A DNA stretch of 64,000 bases from Pseudomonas cannabina (GTDB lineage Bacteria; Pseudomonadota; Gammaproteobacteria; Pseudomonadales; Pseudomonadaceae), in contig NZ_FNKU01000001.1 of the NCBI RefSeq assembly GCF_900100365.1, positions 558,001 to 622,000 of the forward strand, in the 5' to 3' direction. The position numbers and the translations under genes are program-made. The notes beneath the pieces are model-generated. The model made no database searches, was not told the origin of the DNA, and saw only the letters and a program-made list of their open reading frames with translations. Position 1 is the stretch's first letter; each line of letters starts with the position of its first letter. This document shows positions 1 to 9,735 of the stretch, in pieces.

Positions 1-1
1 G

Positions 2-361
2 GCGCGCAGCGATCTGGACAACCTGCTCGGCGAGCTGGCTGACGACCCGGTTGGTGGCCTGCTGGCGGTACCGGCGCGCGATACGCTCAAGCGCGCAGAC
101 AACAGCGGTCGCGTGCTGGAAACCGTGGACCGGAGCCTGATCTGGCAAGCGTTCACACCGCAGATGTTTCGTCTGGGCGCTTTGCATCGCGCGCTGGCGG
201 ACAGTCTGGTTTCGAATGTGAGCATTACCGACGAGGCGTCGGCCATCGAGTGGGCAGGGCAGTCGCCCCGGCTGATCGAAGGGCGCTCGGATAACATCAA
301 GGTCACGCGTCCGGAAGACCTGGAATGGCTGCGTCAGCGCCGTAGCGAGTTCGGCCGCTAA
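2..361 (+). CDS. ispD: 2-C-methyl-D-erythritol 4-phosphate cytidylyltransferase, C-terminal part (window edge)
   Basis: Only the last 119 codons are present; the start lies left of the window. The enzyme transfers CMP to methylerythritol phosphate in the cytosolic MEP isoprenoid pathway. The visible tail carries the IspD hallmark: SPRLIEGRSDNIKVTRPEDL fits the conserved G-x(3)-NIKVT-x-P-x-DL segment near the C-terminus that contributes to substrate binding. ispF, another MEP pathway gene, lies 3.1 kb downstream on the same strand, separated here by the LysR/adhC/fghA block. The reading frame is open from position 2 to the TAA at 359-361. Confidence 0.9.
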   Translation, partial: ARSDLDNLLGELADDPVGGLLAVPARDTLKRADNSGRVLETVDRSLIWQAFTPQMFRLGALHRALADSLVSNVSITDEASAIEWAGQSPRLIEGRSDNIKVTRPEDLEWLRQRRSEFGR

Positions 362-368
362 ACGTTTG

Positions 369-1265
369 CTACTGACGATACTCATCGCGCATCGCCAGCG
401 CTTCTTTCAGATAATCCACCAGCTTGCGCACTTTGGGCGACAGGTGCCTTTGTTGCGGGTACAGCGCCCAGACGGCGGTGTTGGGCGGCTGATGCGCCTC
501 CAGCAGGGAAACCAGCGTGCCGTCCTTGAGATGTTTCTGCACGTAATAATCCGGTAACTGACACAGGCCCACGCCGTGCAGCGCGGCGTCCAGCACCGCT
601 TGCCCGCTGTTGCAACGCCAGTTGCCTTGCACCCGCTGCGAAAACTCGCGACCGTTCTGCTGCAAGAGCCAGGTATCACTTCCGCCGATCAGGCAGTTGT
701 GCCGACTCAGTTCCGAGAGGCTGTGCGGTCGGCCATAACGCTGAATGTAGGAGGGCGATGCGCACAGGTACATCTGGCGCGGTGCAAGGCGCGTCGCGAC
801 CCGTCGGGAGTCTTGCAGCCGCCCCAGTCGAATGGCCAGATCCATGCCTTCGTGCACCAGATCGAGCGTGTCATTGCTCAGCTCGATGTCCACGCGCAGG
901 TGCGGATACAGGCCCATGAAACGCGTGACCAGCGGCGTGATGAAGCGCTCGCCGTAGGCCACAGCGCAGGTCATGCGCAACAAGCCTTTCGGCTCACTGG
1001 CCAGATCCCCCACCGCACGCAGCGCTTCTTCGCGACCGTCCTGCAAACGCTGGCAGTGATGCAGAAAGGTCTGGCCAGCTTCGGTCAACGCGACCTTGCG
1101 CGTGCTGCGGTAGAGCAGGCGGGTTTGCAGGCGTTCTTCAAGGCGCGCTATCTGGCGGCTGACATGCGAAGACGACACGCCCAGGCGTTGCGCGGCGGCT
1201 GTGAACTGGCCGCACTCGGCAACGGCGACAAACTCATCCAGACCTTCCCAGCGATTGGTGTACAT
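369..1265 (-). CDS. LysR-family transcriptional regulator
   Basis: A 298-residue protein of normal LysR length. Residues about 5-65 form the winged helix-turn-helix (FTAAAQRLGVSSSHVSRQIA followed by a short-side helix and LLYRSTR), and the remainder is a periplasmic-binding-like effector domain. It is transcribed divergently from adhC across a 104-bp gap, the usual arrangement of a LysR regulator and its target. It is therefore a good candidate regulator of the adhC-fghA formaldehyde detoxification genes. That link is inference from position; the inducer is unknown. Confidence 0.85.
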   Translation of the reverse strand: MYTNRWEGLDEFVAVAECGQFTAAAQRLGVSSSHVSRQIARLEERLQTRLLYRSTRKVALTEAGQTFLHHCQRLQDGREEALRAVGDLASEPKGLLRMTCAVAYGERFITPLVTRFMGLYPHLRVDIELSNDTLDLVHEGMDLAIRLGRLQDSRRVATRLAPRQMYLCASPSYIQRYGRPHSLSELSRHNCLIGGSDTWLLQQNGREFSQRVQGNWRCNSGQAVLDAALHGVGLCQLPDYYVQKHLKDGTLVSLLEAHQPPNTAVWALYPQQRHLSPKVRKLVDYLKEALAMRDEYRQ

Positions 1266-1288
1266 CGATTATCCCTGTACAGCATTAA

Positions 1289-2482
<1,194 letters not shown>

Positions 2483-2581
2483 GGAGCAGCTGCAAGCGCT
2501 TGGCTTCAAGCGGCAAGAAGGGCTGTTGCCAGCTTGAAGCTTACGGCTTGCAGCTTGCAGCTTGCAGTTGGAGTAAACGAC
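2483..2581. repeat. AGCTTGCAG/AAGC-rich intergenic repeat between adhC and fghA
   Basis: The 99-bp gap contains a run of short repeats built from AAGC and GCTTGCA units: CAAGCGCTTGGCTTCAAGCG, then CAGCTTGAAGCTTACGGCTT, then three AGCTTGCAG copies at about 2548-2573. Similar AAGCTTGAAGC-type interspersed sequence is common between Pseudomonas genes. The repeats are partly self-complementary, so the adhC-fghA transcript could fold here. The tail supplies GGAG upstream of fghA. Confidence 0.6.
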
Positions 2582-3427
2582 ATGCCTTTGGAAAATATCT
2601 CCTGTCAAAAAAGCTTTGGTGGCTGGCACAAGCGTTACAGGCACCTCTCGCCAGTGCTGGGCTGCGACATGGTGTTTGCGGTGTATTTGCCGCCGCAGGC
2701 CGAGCAGGGCGGCAAATTGCCCGTACTGTACTGGTTGTCCGGGCTGACTTGCACGGATGAAAACTTCATGCAGAAAGCGGCGGCGCACCGGCTCGCGGCC
2801 GAGTTGGGCATCATTATCGTGGCGCCCGACACCAGCCCGCGCGGCGCCGATGTCGCCGATGACCCGGACGGTGCCTGGGATTTCGGCCAAGGCGCAGGCT
2901 TTTATCTGAATGCCACTGAAGCGCCGTATGCCCGGCATTATCAAATGCATGATTACGTGGTCAAAGAGCTACCCGCGCTGATTGAAGCGCATTTCCCGGC
3001 GTCACAGGCCCGCAGCATCAGTGGCCACTCGATGGGTGGTCACGGCGCGCTGGTGTGTGCCCTGCGCAATCCCGGCCGTTACAAGTCGGTGTCGGCGTTT
3101 TCGCCAATCAGCAACCCGATTGATTGCCCATGGGGGCAGAAAGCCTTTTCTCGGTATTTGGGCGAAGACCGTTCGCGGTGGCGTGAGTGGGATGCCAGCG
3201 TGCTGATGTCCGGCGCTGCAGAGAAGCTGCCGACCCTGGTCGATCAAGGTGATCGGGATGATTTCCTGGTCAATCAGCTCAAGCCCGAGGCTCTGCTTCA
3301 GGCCGCCAAAGCCGCCGACTATCCGCTGACCCTGCGGATGCAGCCAGGCTATGACCACAGCTACTTCTTCATCGCCAGTTTCATAGAAGACCATTTACGG
3401 CATCACGCCGACGCCTTGAACAGCTAA
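2582..3427 (+). CDS. fghA: S-formylglutathione hydrolase
   Basis: A 281-residue serine esterase of the esterase D family that hydrolyses S-formylglutathione to formate and glutathione, completing the pathway begun by adhC. The nucleophile elbow [10 protein letters not shown] lies near residue 147. The catalytic His is in [10 protein letters not shown] near the C-terminus, and the Asp is probably in the DQGDRDDFL segment. The start at 2582 (MPLENIS) has GGAG nine bases upstream. An in-frame ATG at 2534 would add residues encoded by the intergenic repeat and is rejected. Confidence 0.94.
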   Translation: MPLENISCQKSFGGWHKRYRHLSPVLGCDMVFAVYLPPQAEQGGKLPVLYWLSGLTCTDENFMQKAAAHRLAAELGIIIVAPDTSPRGADVADDPDGAWDFGQGAGFYLNATEAPYARHYQMHDYVVKELPALIEAHFPASQARSISGHSMGGHGALVCALRNPGRYKSVSAFSPISNPIDCPWGQKAFSRYLGEDRSRWREWDASVLMSGAAEKLPTLVDQGDRDDFLVNQLKPEALLQAAKAADYPLTLRMQPGYDHSYFFIASFIEDHLRHHADALNS

Positions 3428-3451
3428 CCGGCGCCAAAGCAGGTAGAATCA

Positions 3452-3478
3452 CGCCCTGTCTTTTTTCAGGGCGTTTTT
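3452..3478 (+). terminator. Hairpin with U-tract between fghA and ispF
   Basis: CGCCCTG at 3452-3458 and CAGGGCG at 3467-3473 form a 7-bp stem with a T-rich loop, followed by five T residues. It should terminate adhC-fghA transcription. It ends two bases before the ispF ATG, so it occupies the place where a Shine-Dalgarno would be. Confidence 0.75.
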
Positions 3479-3480
3479 CT

Positions 3481-3954
3481 ATGCGTATTGGCCATGGCTA
3501 CGATGTGCACCGTTTCGCTGAAGGCGATTTCATAACCTTGGGCGGGGTGCGGATTGCACACGGTTTCGGCCTGTTGGCCCACTCCGATGGCGATGTGCTG
3601 CTGCACGCCCTCAGTGATGCACTGCTGGGTGCCGCTGCGCTGGGCGACATCGGCAAGCATTTCCCCGACACAGACCCGCAATTCAAGGGCGCTGACAGCC
3701 GTTTGTTGCTGCGCCATGTGCTCAAACAGATCCACGACAAAGGCTGGAAGGTCGGTAATGTCGACGCCACGATCGTCGCCCAGGCGCCGAAGATGGCCCC
3801 GCACATCGACGCAATGCGCGCGTTGATCGCCGAGGACCTGAACGTAGAGCCGGATCAGGTGAACGTGAAAGCCACCACCACGGAAAAGCTCGGTTTTACT
3901 GGTCGTGAAGAAGGCATCGCGGTGCACGCCGTCGCGTTGTTGCTGCGCGCATGA
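3481..3954 (+). CDS. ispF: 2-C-methyl-D-erythritol 2,4-cyclodiphosphate synthase
   Basis: A 157-residue protein, the normal length for IspF, which cyclises CDP-methylerythritol phosphate in the MEP pathway. The N-terminus [12 protein letters not shown] contains the metal ligands Asp8 and His10, and [20 protein letters not shown] holds the third (His42). [12 protein letters not shown] follows as in the family. The stop codon overlaps the start of truD (ATGA), indicating translational coupling. No clear Shine-Dalgarno is visible because a terminator-like hairpin lies immediately upstream. A TAGAAT at 3444-3449 could be a -10 element of its own promoter. Confidence 0.96.
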   Translation: MRIGHGYDVHRFAEGDFITLGGVRIAHGFGLLAHSDGDVLLHALSDALLGAAALGDIGKHFPDTDPQFKGADSRLLLRHVLKQIHDKGWKVGNVDATIVAQAPKMAPHIDAMRALIAEDLNVEPDQVNVKATTTEKLGFTGREEGIAVHAVALLLRA

Positions 3955-5009
3955 CCGAACTCGAACTGCTGGGCCCGAGGGCCTGGGGCGATGCGTTGGG
4001 TCGTGCTGTGCTCAAGGCCGTCGCTGAAGACTTTCAGGTTGATGAAGTGCTGGATATACCGCTGACAGGCGATGGCGAGCACCTGTGGTTGTGGGTCGAG
4101 AAACGCGGCCTGAATACCGAGGAAGCGGCCCGCCGGCTGGCACGTGCCGCAGGTGTTCCGTTGCGTACCGTCAGTTATGCAGGATTGAAAGACCGCCAGG
4201 CGCTGACCCGCCAATGGTTCAGCATTCAGTTGCCAGGCAAGGCCGATCCTGATCTTTCGGCAGCGCAGGACGAAACGCTGCAGATTCTCGACAGCGGTCG
4301 CCACAAGCGAAAATTGCAGCGCGGTGCCCATGCGGCCAACGGTTTCACGCTCAGGCTGACGCAACTGGACGCCGACAAGGACGCCTTGAATCAACGCCTT
4401 GAAATAATTGCCCGGCAGGGTATTCCCAACTACTTTGGCACGCAGCGTTTCGGATATCAGGGCGGCAATCTGGGCGAAGCTCGTGAATACGCGGCCCGTC
4501 AAGCGCTGCCAGAACAGCGAGCGGTGCGGTCGCGGCTGTTGTCCACGGCGCGCAGCTATCTGTTCAATCGAGTGCTGGCGGCGCGTATTGCCGACGGCAG
4601 CTGGCAGCAGGCCCAAGTGGGTGATCTGCTGGCATTTACCGACAGTCGCAGTTTTTTTCCGGCCGGTATCGCCGAGTGCAGCGATCCTCGCTTGGCGATT
4701 CTCGATCTTCATCCCACCGGCCCGCAATGGGGGGAAGGCCCTTCGCCAGCGACCGGCGCGACCGCAGCGCTCGAAAACGCGATCACCGCTAGTGAGTCTT
4801 CACTGCGTGACTGGCTGGTCAAAGCAGGCATGGAGCACGAACGGCGCATCCTGCGGCTGCCCATTGGACGGCTGACGTGGCATTATCCCGAGCCTGACAT
4901 TCTGCAACTGGAATTCGTCCTTCCGCCCGGATGCTTCGCCACTGTGTTGGTGCGCGAACTCGTTGATCTGGCGCCGGTTGGGCAGACGGACAGCTCATGC
5001 GTATTCTGA
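3951..5009 (+). CDS. truD: tRNA pseudouridine(13) synthase
   Basis: A 352-residue TruD-family pseudouridine synthase that modifies U13 of tRNA-Glu. The family signature [15 protein letters not shown], near residue 77-91, contains the catalytic Asp. [15 protein letters not shown] is the second conserved block. The start overlaps ispF by four bases and the end overlaps surE by 13 bases, as expected for this compact Pseudomonas operon. Confidence 0.95.
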   Translation: MTELELLGPRAWGDALGRAVLKAVAEDFQVDEVLDIPLTGDGEHLWLWVEKRGLNTEEAARRLARAAGVPLRTVSYAGLKDRQALTRQWFSIQLPGKADPDLSAAQDETLQILDSGRHKRKLQRGAHAANGFTLRLTQLDADKDALNQRLEIIARQGIPNYFGTQRFGYQGGNLGEAREYAARQALPEQRAVRSRLLSTARSYLFNRVLAARIADGSWQQAQVGDLLAFTDSRSFFPAGIAECSDPRLAILDLHPTGPQWGEGPSPATGATAALENAITASESSLRDWLVKAGMEHERRILRLPIGRLTWHYPEPDILQLEFVLPPGCFATVLVRELVDLAPVGQTDSSCVF

Positions 5010-5746
5010 TATCAAATGACGACGGGGTCACTGCGCCCGGTCTTGCGGCGCTGCATGCGGCGCTGGCGGACTATGCCGAGTGTGTGGTGATCGCCCCTGA
5101 CCAAGACAAAAGTGGTGCCAGCAGTTCGCTGACACTCGACCGGCCCCTGCACCCGCACACCCTCGATAACGGCTTCATCAGCGTCAACGGCACGCCGACC
5201 GATTGCGTACATCTGGGCCTGCACGGGCTTCTGGAGCGTGAGCCGGACATGGTGGTGTCGGGGATCAACCTTGGCGCCAACCTGGGCGATGACGTGCTGT
5301 ATTCCGGCACCGCTGCCGCCGCGCTCGAAGGCCGCTTCCTGCAGCGTCCGTCGTTTGCCTTTTCGTTTCTGTCACGTCAGCCGGATAATCTGGCGACGGC
5401 GGCCCATTATGCGCGTTTGCTGGTAGAGGCCCACGAGCAACTCGATCTGCCACCGCGCACGGTACTGAACGTGAACATTCCGAATTTGCCGCTTGAACAC
5501 ATTCGGGGCATTCAACTGACCCGCCTGGGCCACCGTGCCCGCGCTGCCGCCCCGGTCAGAGTGGTTGATCCGCGTGGCAGGCCCGGTTACTGGATCGCTG
5601 CTGCCGGTGATGCCGAGGATGGCGGTGCCGGAACCGATTTTCATGCGGTCATGCAGGGCTACGTATCGATTACGCCGCTGCAACTGGACCGAACCTTTCA
5701 GGATGGTTTCAGCAGCCTGAACAACTGGCTGGAGGACCTGCGCTGA
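4997..5746 (+). CDS. surE: 5'/3'-nucleotidase SurE
   Basis: A 249-residue stationary-phase survival phosphatase acting on nucleoside monophosphates. The N-terminal [19 protein letters not shown] has the metal-binding Asp pair (DD) of the family, and [10 protein letters not shown] and [20 protein letters not shown] are further active-site blocks. It overlaps truD upstream and pcm downstream (TGATG), so it is translationally coupled on both sides. The ispF-truD-surE-pcm-nlpD-rpoS order is conserved in gammaproteobacteria. Confidence 0.96.
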   Translation: MRILISNDDGVTAPGLAALHAALADYAECVVIAPDQDKSGASSSLTLDRPLHPHTLDNGFISVNGTPTDCVHLGLHGLLEREPDMVVSGINLGANLGDDVLYSGTAAAALEGRFLQRPSFAFSFLSRQPDNLATAAHYARLLVEAHEQLDLPPRTVLNVNIPNLPLEHIRGIQLTRLGHRARAAAPVRVVDPRGRPGYWIAAAGDAEDGGAGTDFHAVMQGYVSITPLQLDRTFQDGFSSLNNWLEDLR

Positions 5747-6423
5747 TGTCGCGTGAGCAGGATGATCTATTGCGTCGCGGGATCGGGATGACCTCGCAAC
5801 GAACACGCGAGCGCTTGATTCAGCGTCTCTGTGAGGAAGGCATTACCAACGATCGAGTGCTGGACGTCATTCGCAAGACGCCCCGGCACCTGTTCGTCGA
5901 TGAAGCGCTGGCGCACCGCGCCTATGAAGACACCGCCTTGCCGATCGGCCATAACCAGACCATCTCTCAGCCTTATATGGTTGCGCGGATGAGTGAGCTG
6001 TTGCTGGCCGCTGGCCCGCTCGACAAGGTCATGGAAATCGGCACCGGTTCCGGCTACCAGACTGCAGTGCTGTCACAGCTGGTCGAGCGGGTATTTTCGG
6101 TGGAGCGCATCAAGGTCCTTCAGGACCGGGCCAAGGAGCGGCTGGTTGAACTCAACCTGCGCAACGTGGTTTTTCGCTGGGGCGATGGCTGGGAAGGCTG
6201 GCCGGCGTTGGCACCTTATAACGGCATCATCGTCACGGCGGTGGCGACGGACGTGCCGCAGGCGCTGCTCGATCAACTGGCTCCAGGAGGACGGTTGGTC
6301 ATCCCGGTGGGCTCGGGCGAAGTACAGCAATTGATGCTGATCATTCGCGAAGAAAACGGGTTTTCCCGACACGTATTGGGTGCCGTGCGCTTCGTGCCTT
6401 TGCTCAACGGGCCGATTGCCTGA
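5746..6423 (+). CDS. pcm: Protein-L-isoaspartate O-methyltransferase
   Basis: A 225-residue SAM-dependent enzyme that starts repair of isoaspartyl residues in aged proteins. [13 protein letters not shown] is the isoaspartyl-binding motif and [15 protein letters not shown] the SAM-binding motif I (about residues 90-105). The ATG shares its A with the surE stop codon. A 206-bp gap to nlpD follows. Confidence 0.95.
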   Translation: MSREQDDLLRRGIGMTSQRTRERLIQRLCEEGITNDRVLDVIRKTPRHLFVDEALAHRAYEDTALPIGHNQTISQPYMVARMSELLLAAGPLDKVMEIGTGSGYQTAVLSQLVERVFSVERIKVLQDRAKERLVELNLRNVVFRWGDGWEGWPALAPYNGIIVTAVATDVPQALLDQLAPGGRLVIPVGSGEVQQLMLIIREENGFSRHVLGAVRFVPLLNGPIA

Positions 6424-6629
6424 AGATTGTCCGCATCGATGAGTGAATTCTGGCGTCACTCACCGGTCTACAGCGGTCAGTCCACAAGGATAAATAGCTA
6501 AATGGCATCATTTCACGTATCTGACTGATCTATAACAGCGATTTCAGCAGTTAATCACGGGCTGCCCGCCGCGCTTGCGGCACAATAGGCATCTTTTTTG
6601 AATTCAGTCACCAGTAAAGGGAGTGGCGG

Positions 6630-7496
6630 GTGAGTCTCACAGTCATTCAGCAGCTCAGGTCCTCAAGAATTTATCAGCGTCTGGTGATTGGCATTGCTCT
6701 CGGTGTCCTTCTGGCCGGCTGTTCCAGCACGCCGCCAGGTGGTGTTCGTGTGGTCGATCGTAATGGCAATGCGGTTGCGCAACGCCCCACCGTGACCACC
6801 GGCCAGTACGTCGTCAGACGCGGCGATACGCTGTTTTCCATTGCGTTTCGTTACGGCTGGGACTGGAAAGCACTGGCTGCCCGCAATCAGATCCCGGAGC
6901 CGTTTACCATCAAACCAGGTCAGACGATTCGCTTTGACGGGCGCTCTTCTTCAACATCCGGTGTAGCGTCGACCCCCGTTGGAGGGCGTCCAACCACGAC
7001 AACTTCCACCACGACAAGCAGCTCGGGCTCAGTGAAAACCACTGTCATGTCCAAGCCGGTGGCGGTTGTACCGGTGGTGATACCGCCGTCGGCAACGACC
7101 GGCACAGGCCCGGCTGGCAAGTCTCCGTCGGGTTGGACGTGGCCTTCTAGTGGCATTTTGATAGGAAAGTTTTCCTCAAACGGCAGTTTGAATAAAGGAA
7201 TTGATATCGCGGGTGATTTGGGACAGCCTGTTTTGGCAGCGTCTGATGGTTCGGTCGTTTACGCCGGAAGCGGATTACGTGGCTACGGCGAATTGATCAT
7301 CATCAAACACAGCGATACCTACGTCAGTGCCTACGGTCATAATCGCAGGTTATTGGTTCGGGAAGGGCAGCAGGTCAAGGCAGGGCAGACAATTGCCGAA
7401 ATGGGGTCAACAGGAACTGACCGGGTGAAACTGCATTTTGAGATTCGCCGCCAAGGGAAACCTGTAGATCCATTGGAATTTTTGCCACGTCGTTGA
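6630..7496 (+). CDS. nlpD: NlpD-type lipoprotein, LysM plus degenerate M23 domain
   Basis: A 288-residue outer-membrane lipoprotein. The signal peptide ends in the lipobox GVLLAGC (Cys near residue 31). A LysM domain follows (YVVRRGDTLFSIAFRYG to KPGQTIRF, about residues 60-105), then a Thr/Ser-rich linker and a LytM/M23 domain (about 165-288). The zinc site is degenerate: the usual HxGxD motif reads NKGID and the HxH motif reads KLHFE. This fits NlpD/EnvC proteins that activate cell-wall amidases rather than cleaving peptidoglycan. The GTG at 6630 has GGGAG upstream. The main rpoS promoter usually lies inside this gene in relatives. Confidence 0.93.
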   Translation: MSLTVIQQLRSSRIYQRLVIGIALGVLLAGCSSTPPGGVRVVDRNGNAVAQRPTVTTGQYVVRRGDTLFSIAFRYGWDWKALAARNQIPEPFTIKPGQTIRFDGRSSSTSGVASTPVGGRPTTTTSTTTSSSGSVKTTVMSKPVAVVPVVIPPSATTGTGPAGKSPSGWTWPSSGILIGKFSSNGSLNKGIDIAGDLGQPVLAASDGSVVYAGSGLRGYGELIIIKHSDTYVSAYGHNRRLLVREGQQVKAGQTIAEMGSTGTDRVKLHFEIRRQGKPVDPLEFLPRR

Positions 7497-7504
7497 TAGT
7501 TGCC

Positions 7505-7534
7505 AGCCTGTTCCTGGCGTAATAGGAACAGGCT
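7505..7534 (+). promoter_or_regulatory. Hairpin in the nlpD-rpoS spacer (rpoS leader)
   Basis: AGCCTGTTCC at 7505-7514 and GGAACAGGCT at 7525-7534 form a perfect 10-bp stem with a 10-base loop. No U-tract follows, so it does not look like an intrinsic terminator. It lies 65 bp upstream of the rpoS ATG, inside any transcript started in nlpD. It could affect mRNA processing or stability. Confidence 0.55.
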
Positions 7535-7599
7535 CAAGCGATGCCATGGAACCAGGCGCCGCTGGAGCTTGAGGTCGAACTCACCAAAGGACTAAAACA

Positions 7600-8610
7600 A
7601 TGGCTCTTGGCAACGAAGCGCCGGAGTTTGACATCGATGATGAAGTGCTCCTTATGGAAGCCGGCATTGTACTGACGGAGGCGTCAAACGATAAGCAGCC
7701 AGCCGCTGCTGTGTCGGGACGCGTCAAGGCCAAGCATTCAACATCGCTCAAACAACACAAATACATCGACTACACCCGAGCGCTCGACGCTACCCAGCTG
7801 TATCTCAACGAGATCGGGTTCTCTCCTCTGTTGTCCCCGGAAGAAGAAGTTCACTTTGCACGTCTGTCGCAAAGTGGCGATCCGGCCGGACGCAAACGCA
7901 TGATTGAAAGCAATCTGCGACTGGTGGTTAAAATCGCCAGGCGCTATGTCAATCGTGGTCTGTCATTGCTGGACCTGATCGAAGAGGGCAACCTTGGGCT
8001 CATCCGGGCGGTCGAAAAATTCGATCCTGAACGTGGCTTCCGTTTCTCGACGTACGCCACTTGGTGGATTCGTCAGACCATTGAACGCGCGATCATGAAT
8101 CAGACCCGGACGATCCGGCTGCCGATTCACGTCGTCAAGGAACTGAACGTCTACCTGCGTGCGGCCAGAGAGCTGACCCAGAAGCTCGACCATGAGCCTT
8201 CCCCTGAAGAAATCGCCAACCTGCTGGAACGACCTGTCGGTGAGGTCAAGCGCATGCTGGGCCTCAACGAGCGAGTCTCTTCGGTGGATGTTTCCTTAGG
8301 GCCGGACTCTGACAAGACCCTGCTCGACACCCTGACGGACGACCGTCCTACCGACCCGTGCGAATTGCTGCAGGATGATGATCTGTCTCAGAGCATCGAC
8401 CAGTGGCTGTCCGAACTGACCGAAAAGCAGCGCGAGGTGGTGATACGCCGCTTTGGCCTGCGCGGGCATGAAAGCAGCACACTGGAAGACGTAGGGCTGG
8501 AAATCGGACTGACCCGTGAACGGGTGCGTCAGATACAGGTTGAAGGACTCAAGCGCCTGCGCGAGATTCTTGAAAAGAACGGTCTGTCCAGCGAGTCACT
8601 CTTCCGATAA
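7600..8610 (+). CDS. rpoS: RNA polymerase sigma factor RpoS (stationary phase / stress)
   Basis: A 336-residue sigma-70-type factor. Region 1.2 is at [20 protein letters not shown] (about residue 60). Regions 2.1-2.4 run through [20 protein letters not shown] and [17 protein letters not shown]. Region 4.2 is the helix-turn-helix at [19 protein letters not shown] near the end. Length and the SLFR C-terminus fit Pseudomonas RpoS. It directs general stress and stationary-phase transcription. It is followed by its own terminator and then rsmZ. Confidence 0.97.
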   Translation: MALGNEAPEFDIDDEVLLMEAGIVLTEASNDKQPAAAVSGRVKAKHSTSLKQHKYIDYTRALDATQLYLNEIGFSPLLSPEEEVHFARLSQSGDPAGRKRMIESNLRLVVKIARRYVNRGLSLLDLIEEGNLGLIRAVEKFDPERGFRFSTYATWWIRQTIERAIMNQTRTIRLPIHVVKELNVYLRAARELTQKLDHEPSPEEIANLLERPVGEVKRMLGLNERVSSVDVSLGPDSDKTLLDTLTDDRPTDPCELLQDDDLSQSIDQWLSELTEKQREVVIRRFGLRGHESSTLEDVGLEIGLTRERVRQIQVEGLKRLREILEKNGLSSESLFR

Positions 8611-8638
8611 ATCCCCTCCGCAAACCGCATCATGCCAA

Positions 8639-8677
8639 GGCCGATATAACACTTGATGTGTGTATCGGCCTTTTTAT
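8639..8677 (+). terminator. rpoS terminator
   Basis: GGCCGATA at 8639-8646 pairs with TATCGGCC at 8663-8670, followed by TTTTTAT. It lies 29 bp after the rpoS stop. Confidence 0.8.
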
Positions 8678-8774
8678 ATGTCCTTCGTAATGTCACTGCT
8701 ACGTCTGCAACGGGATAGCGATACTGCCGCAGGTCTTTAACGCTTGTGAAATACGGCTGTGGGATCCCATGTTG

Positions 8775-8792
8775 TGTAAGTCATTGCGTACA
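8775..8792 (+). promoter_or_regulatory. GacA upstream activating site for rsmZ
   Basis: TGTAAG-TCATTG-CGTACA matches the GacA box consensus TGTAAG-N6-CTTACA with one mismatch. It is about 180 bp upstream of the inferred rsmZ start, the distance known for rsmZ in fluorescent pseudomonads. A second partial TGTAAG half-site lies at 8798-8803. Confidence 0.75.
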
Positions 8793-8929
8793 GATGCTGT
8801 AAGTCATCAAGGCATTATGGGTGAGTTTTTTTGCATTCTGTAAGAAGTTAATCGGTCAACTAGCTGATATTAAAGATCTTTTGTTCTCGATGCGGGCGGG
8901 CCTGGAAATATTCTGCTGCGTTTCGGGTG

Positions 8930-8957
8930 TTGCTCTGCCGGGTTAAATCTCTAATAT
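8930..8957 (+). promoter_or_regulatory. Candidate rsmZ promoter
   Basis: TTGCTC at 8930-8935 and TAATAT at 8952-8957 with 16-bp spacing predict a transcript start near 8964. The downstream RNA features (GGA hairpins, terminator) support the direction. Confidence 0.55.
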
Positions 8958-8963
8958 CGAAGC

Positions 8964-9100
8964 TGTGCCAACGGACAGGTACAGGCCATCAAGGATAATG
9001 AAGGCTATGGACATCGCAGGATGCGATTCATCAGGATGATGACAAGGGAATACAGGGGTTAGGGAGAAAATGTGGGCGGGTCAAACCGCCCCTTTTTTTT
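8964..9100 (+). ncRNA. rsmZ: RsmZ small regulatory RNA (RsmA/RsmE-sequestering)
   Basis: The rpoS-fdxA gap is the known home of rsmZ in Pseudomonas. The roughly 137-nt RNA contains seven GGA motifs (near 8973, 8993, 9009, 9019, 9033, 9047 and 9063). Two are in classic hairpin loops: ATCGC-AGGAT-GCGAT at 9013-9027 and TCATC-AGGA-TGATGA around 9028-9042. It ends in a strong intrinsic terminator (GGGCGG, loop, CCGCCC, eight T) at 9074-9100. In relatives RsmZ titrates the translational repressors RsmA/CsrA and RsmE under GacS/GacA control. The 5' end is inferred, not measured. Confidence 0.9.
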
Positions 9101-9129
9101 GTCTGAAATCTGTCGAATTCAGCGTAATG

Positions 9130-9153
9130 AAAAGGCCCTCGCGAGGGCCTTTT
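9130..9153 (-). terminator. fdxA terminator
   Basis: AAAAGGCCCTC-GC-GAGGGCCTTTT is a perfect palindrome just beyond the fdxA stop. Being symmetric, it could also back up rsmZ termination on the other strand. Confidence 0.8.
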
Positions 9154-9166
9154 GTCTGCCTGGAAT

Positions 9167-9490
9167 CTAGCGTTCCAGTTCAGCGATCTTGCCAGGCTTG
9201 CCATCCCATTCCGCAGCGTCAGGCATGGCGTCTTTCTTCTCGGTGATATTGGGCCAGACGTCGGCAAGCTCAGCGTTCAGTTCGATGAAGTTTTCCATAC
9301 CCGCAGGTATCTCGTCTTCCGAGTAAATGGCCACAGCAGGGCACTCAGGCTCGCAGAGCGCGCAGTCGATGCACTCGTCCGGGTGAATGACCAGAAAGTT
9401 CGGGCCTTCGTAGAAGCAGTCCACCGGACAGACTTCTACACAATCGGTGTATTTGCACTTGATGCAGTTGTCGGTGACGACGAAGGTCAT
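9167..9490 (-). CDS. fdxA: 7Fe ferredoxin
   Basis: A 107-residue ferredoxin with the seven-iron cysteine pattern: [18 protein letters not shown] near the N-terminus and [12 protein letters not shown] near residue 38-50, fitting one [3Fe-4S] and one [4Fe-4S] cluster. The long C-terminal tail is usual for the Azotobacter FdI-like type. It is a cytosolic electron carrier whose partner is not evident from context. Upstream, AGGAG lies just before the ATG. Confidence 0.93.
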   Translation of the reverse strand: MTFVVTDNCIKCKYTDCVEVCPVDCFYEGPNFLVIHPDECIDCALCEPECPAVAIYSEDEIPAGMENFIELNAELADVWPNITEKKDAMPDAAEWDGKPGKIAELER

Positions 9491-9735
9491 TTCTAATTTT
9501 CTCCTCAGGCGGCTGCAGCAGAGCCCTTCCAGACAGGGTTGCTAGGTTCGGGAGGTTTCCCGGCCCTATGAAAACACGTGCTTGTGGTGAGCGGCCTTGA
9601 TGCAGTCCGACCGCATCGCTTGTCACACACCCTTGGTTCGCTGCGTTTTCACGCGGCTCGAAAACAACCCGGCCAGGCTAAAAGCCGGGAGCATCCCAAA
9701 CCGCGCGGGATTCTAACAGCTTGTAACGGTTCGCG

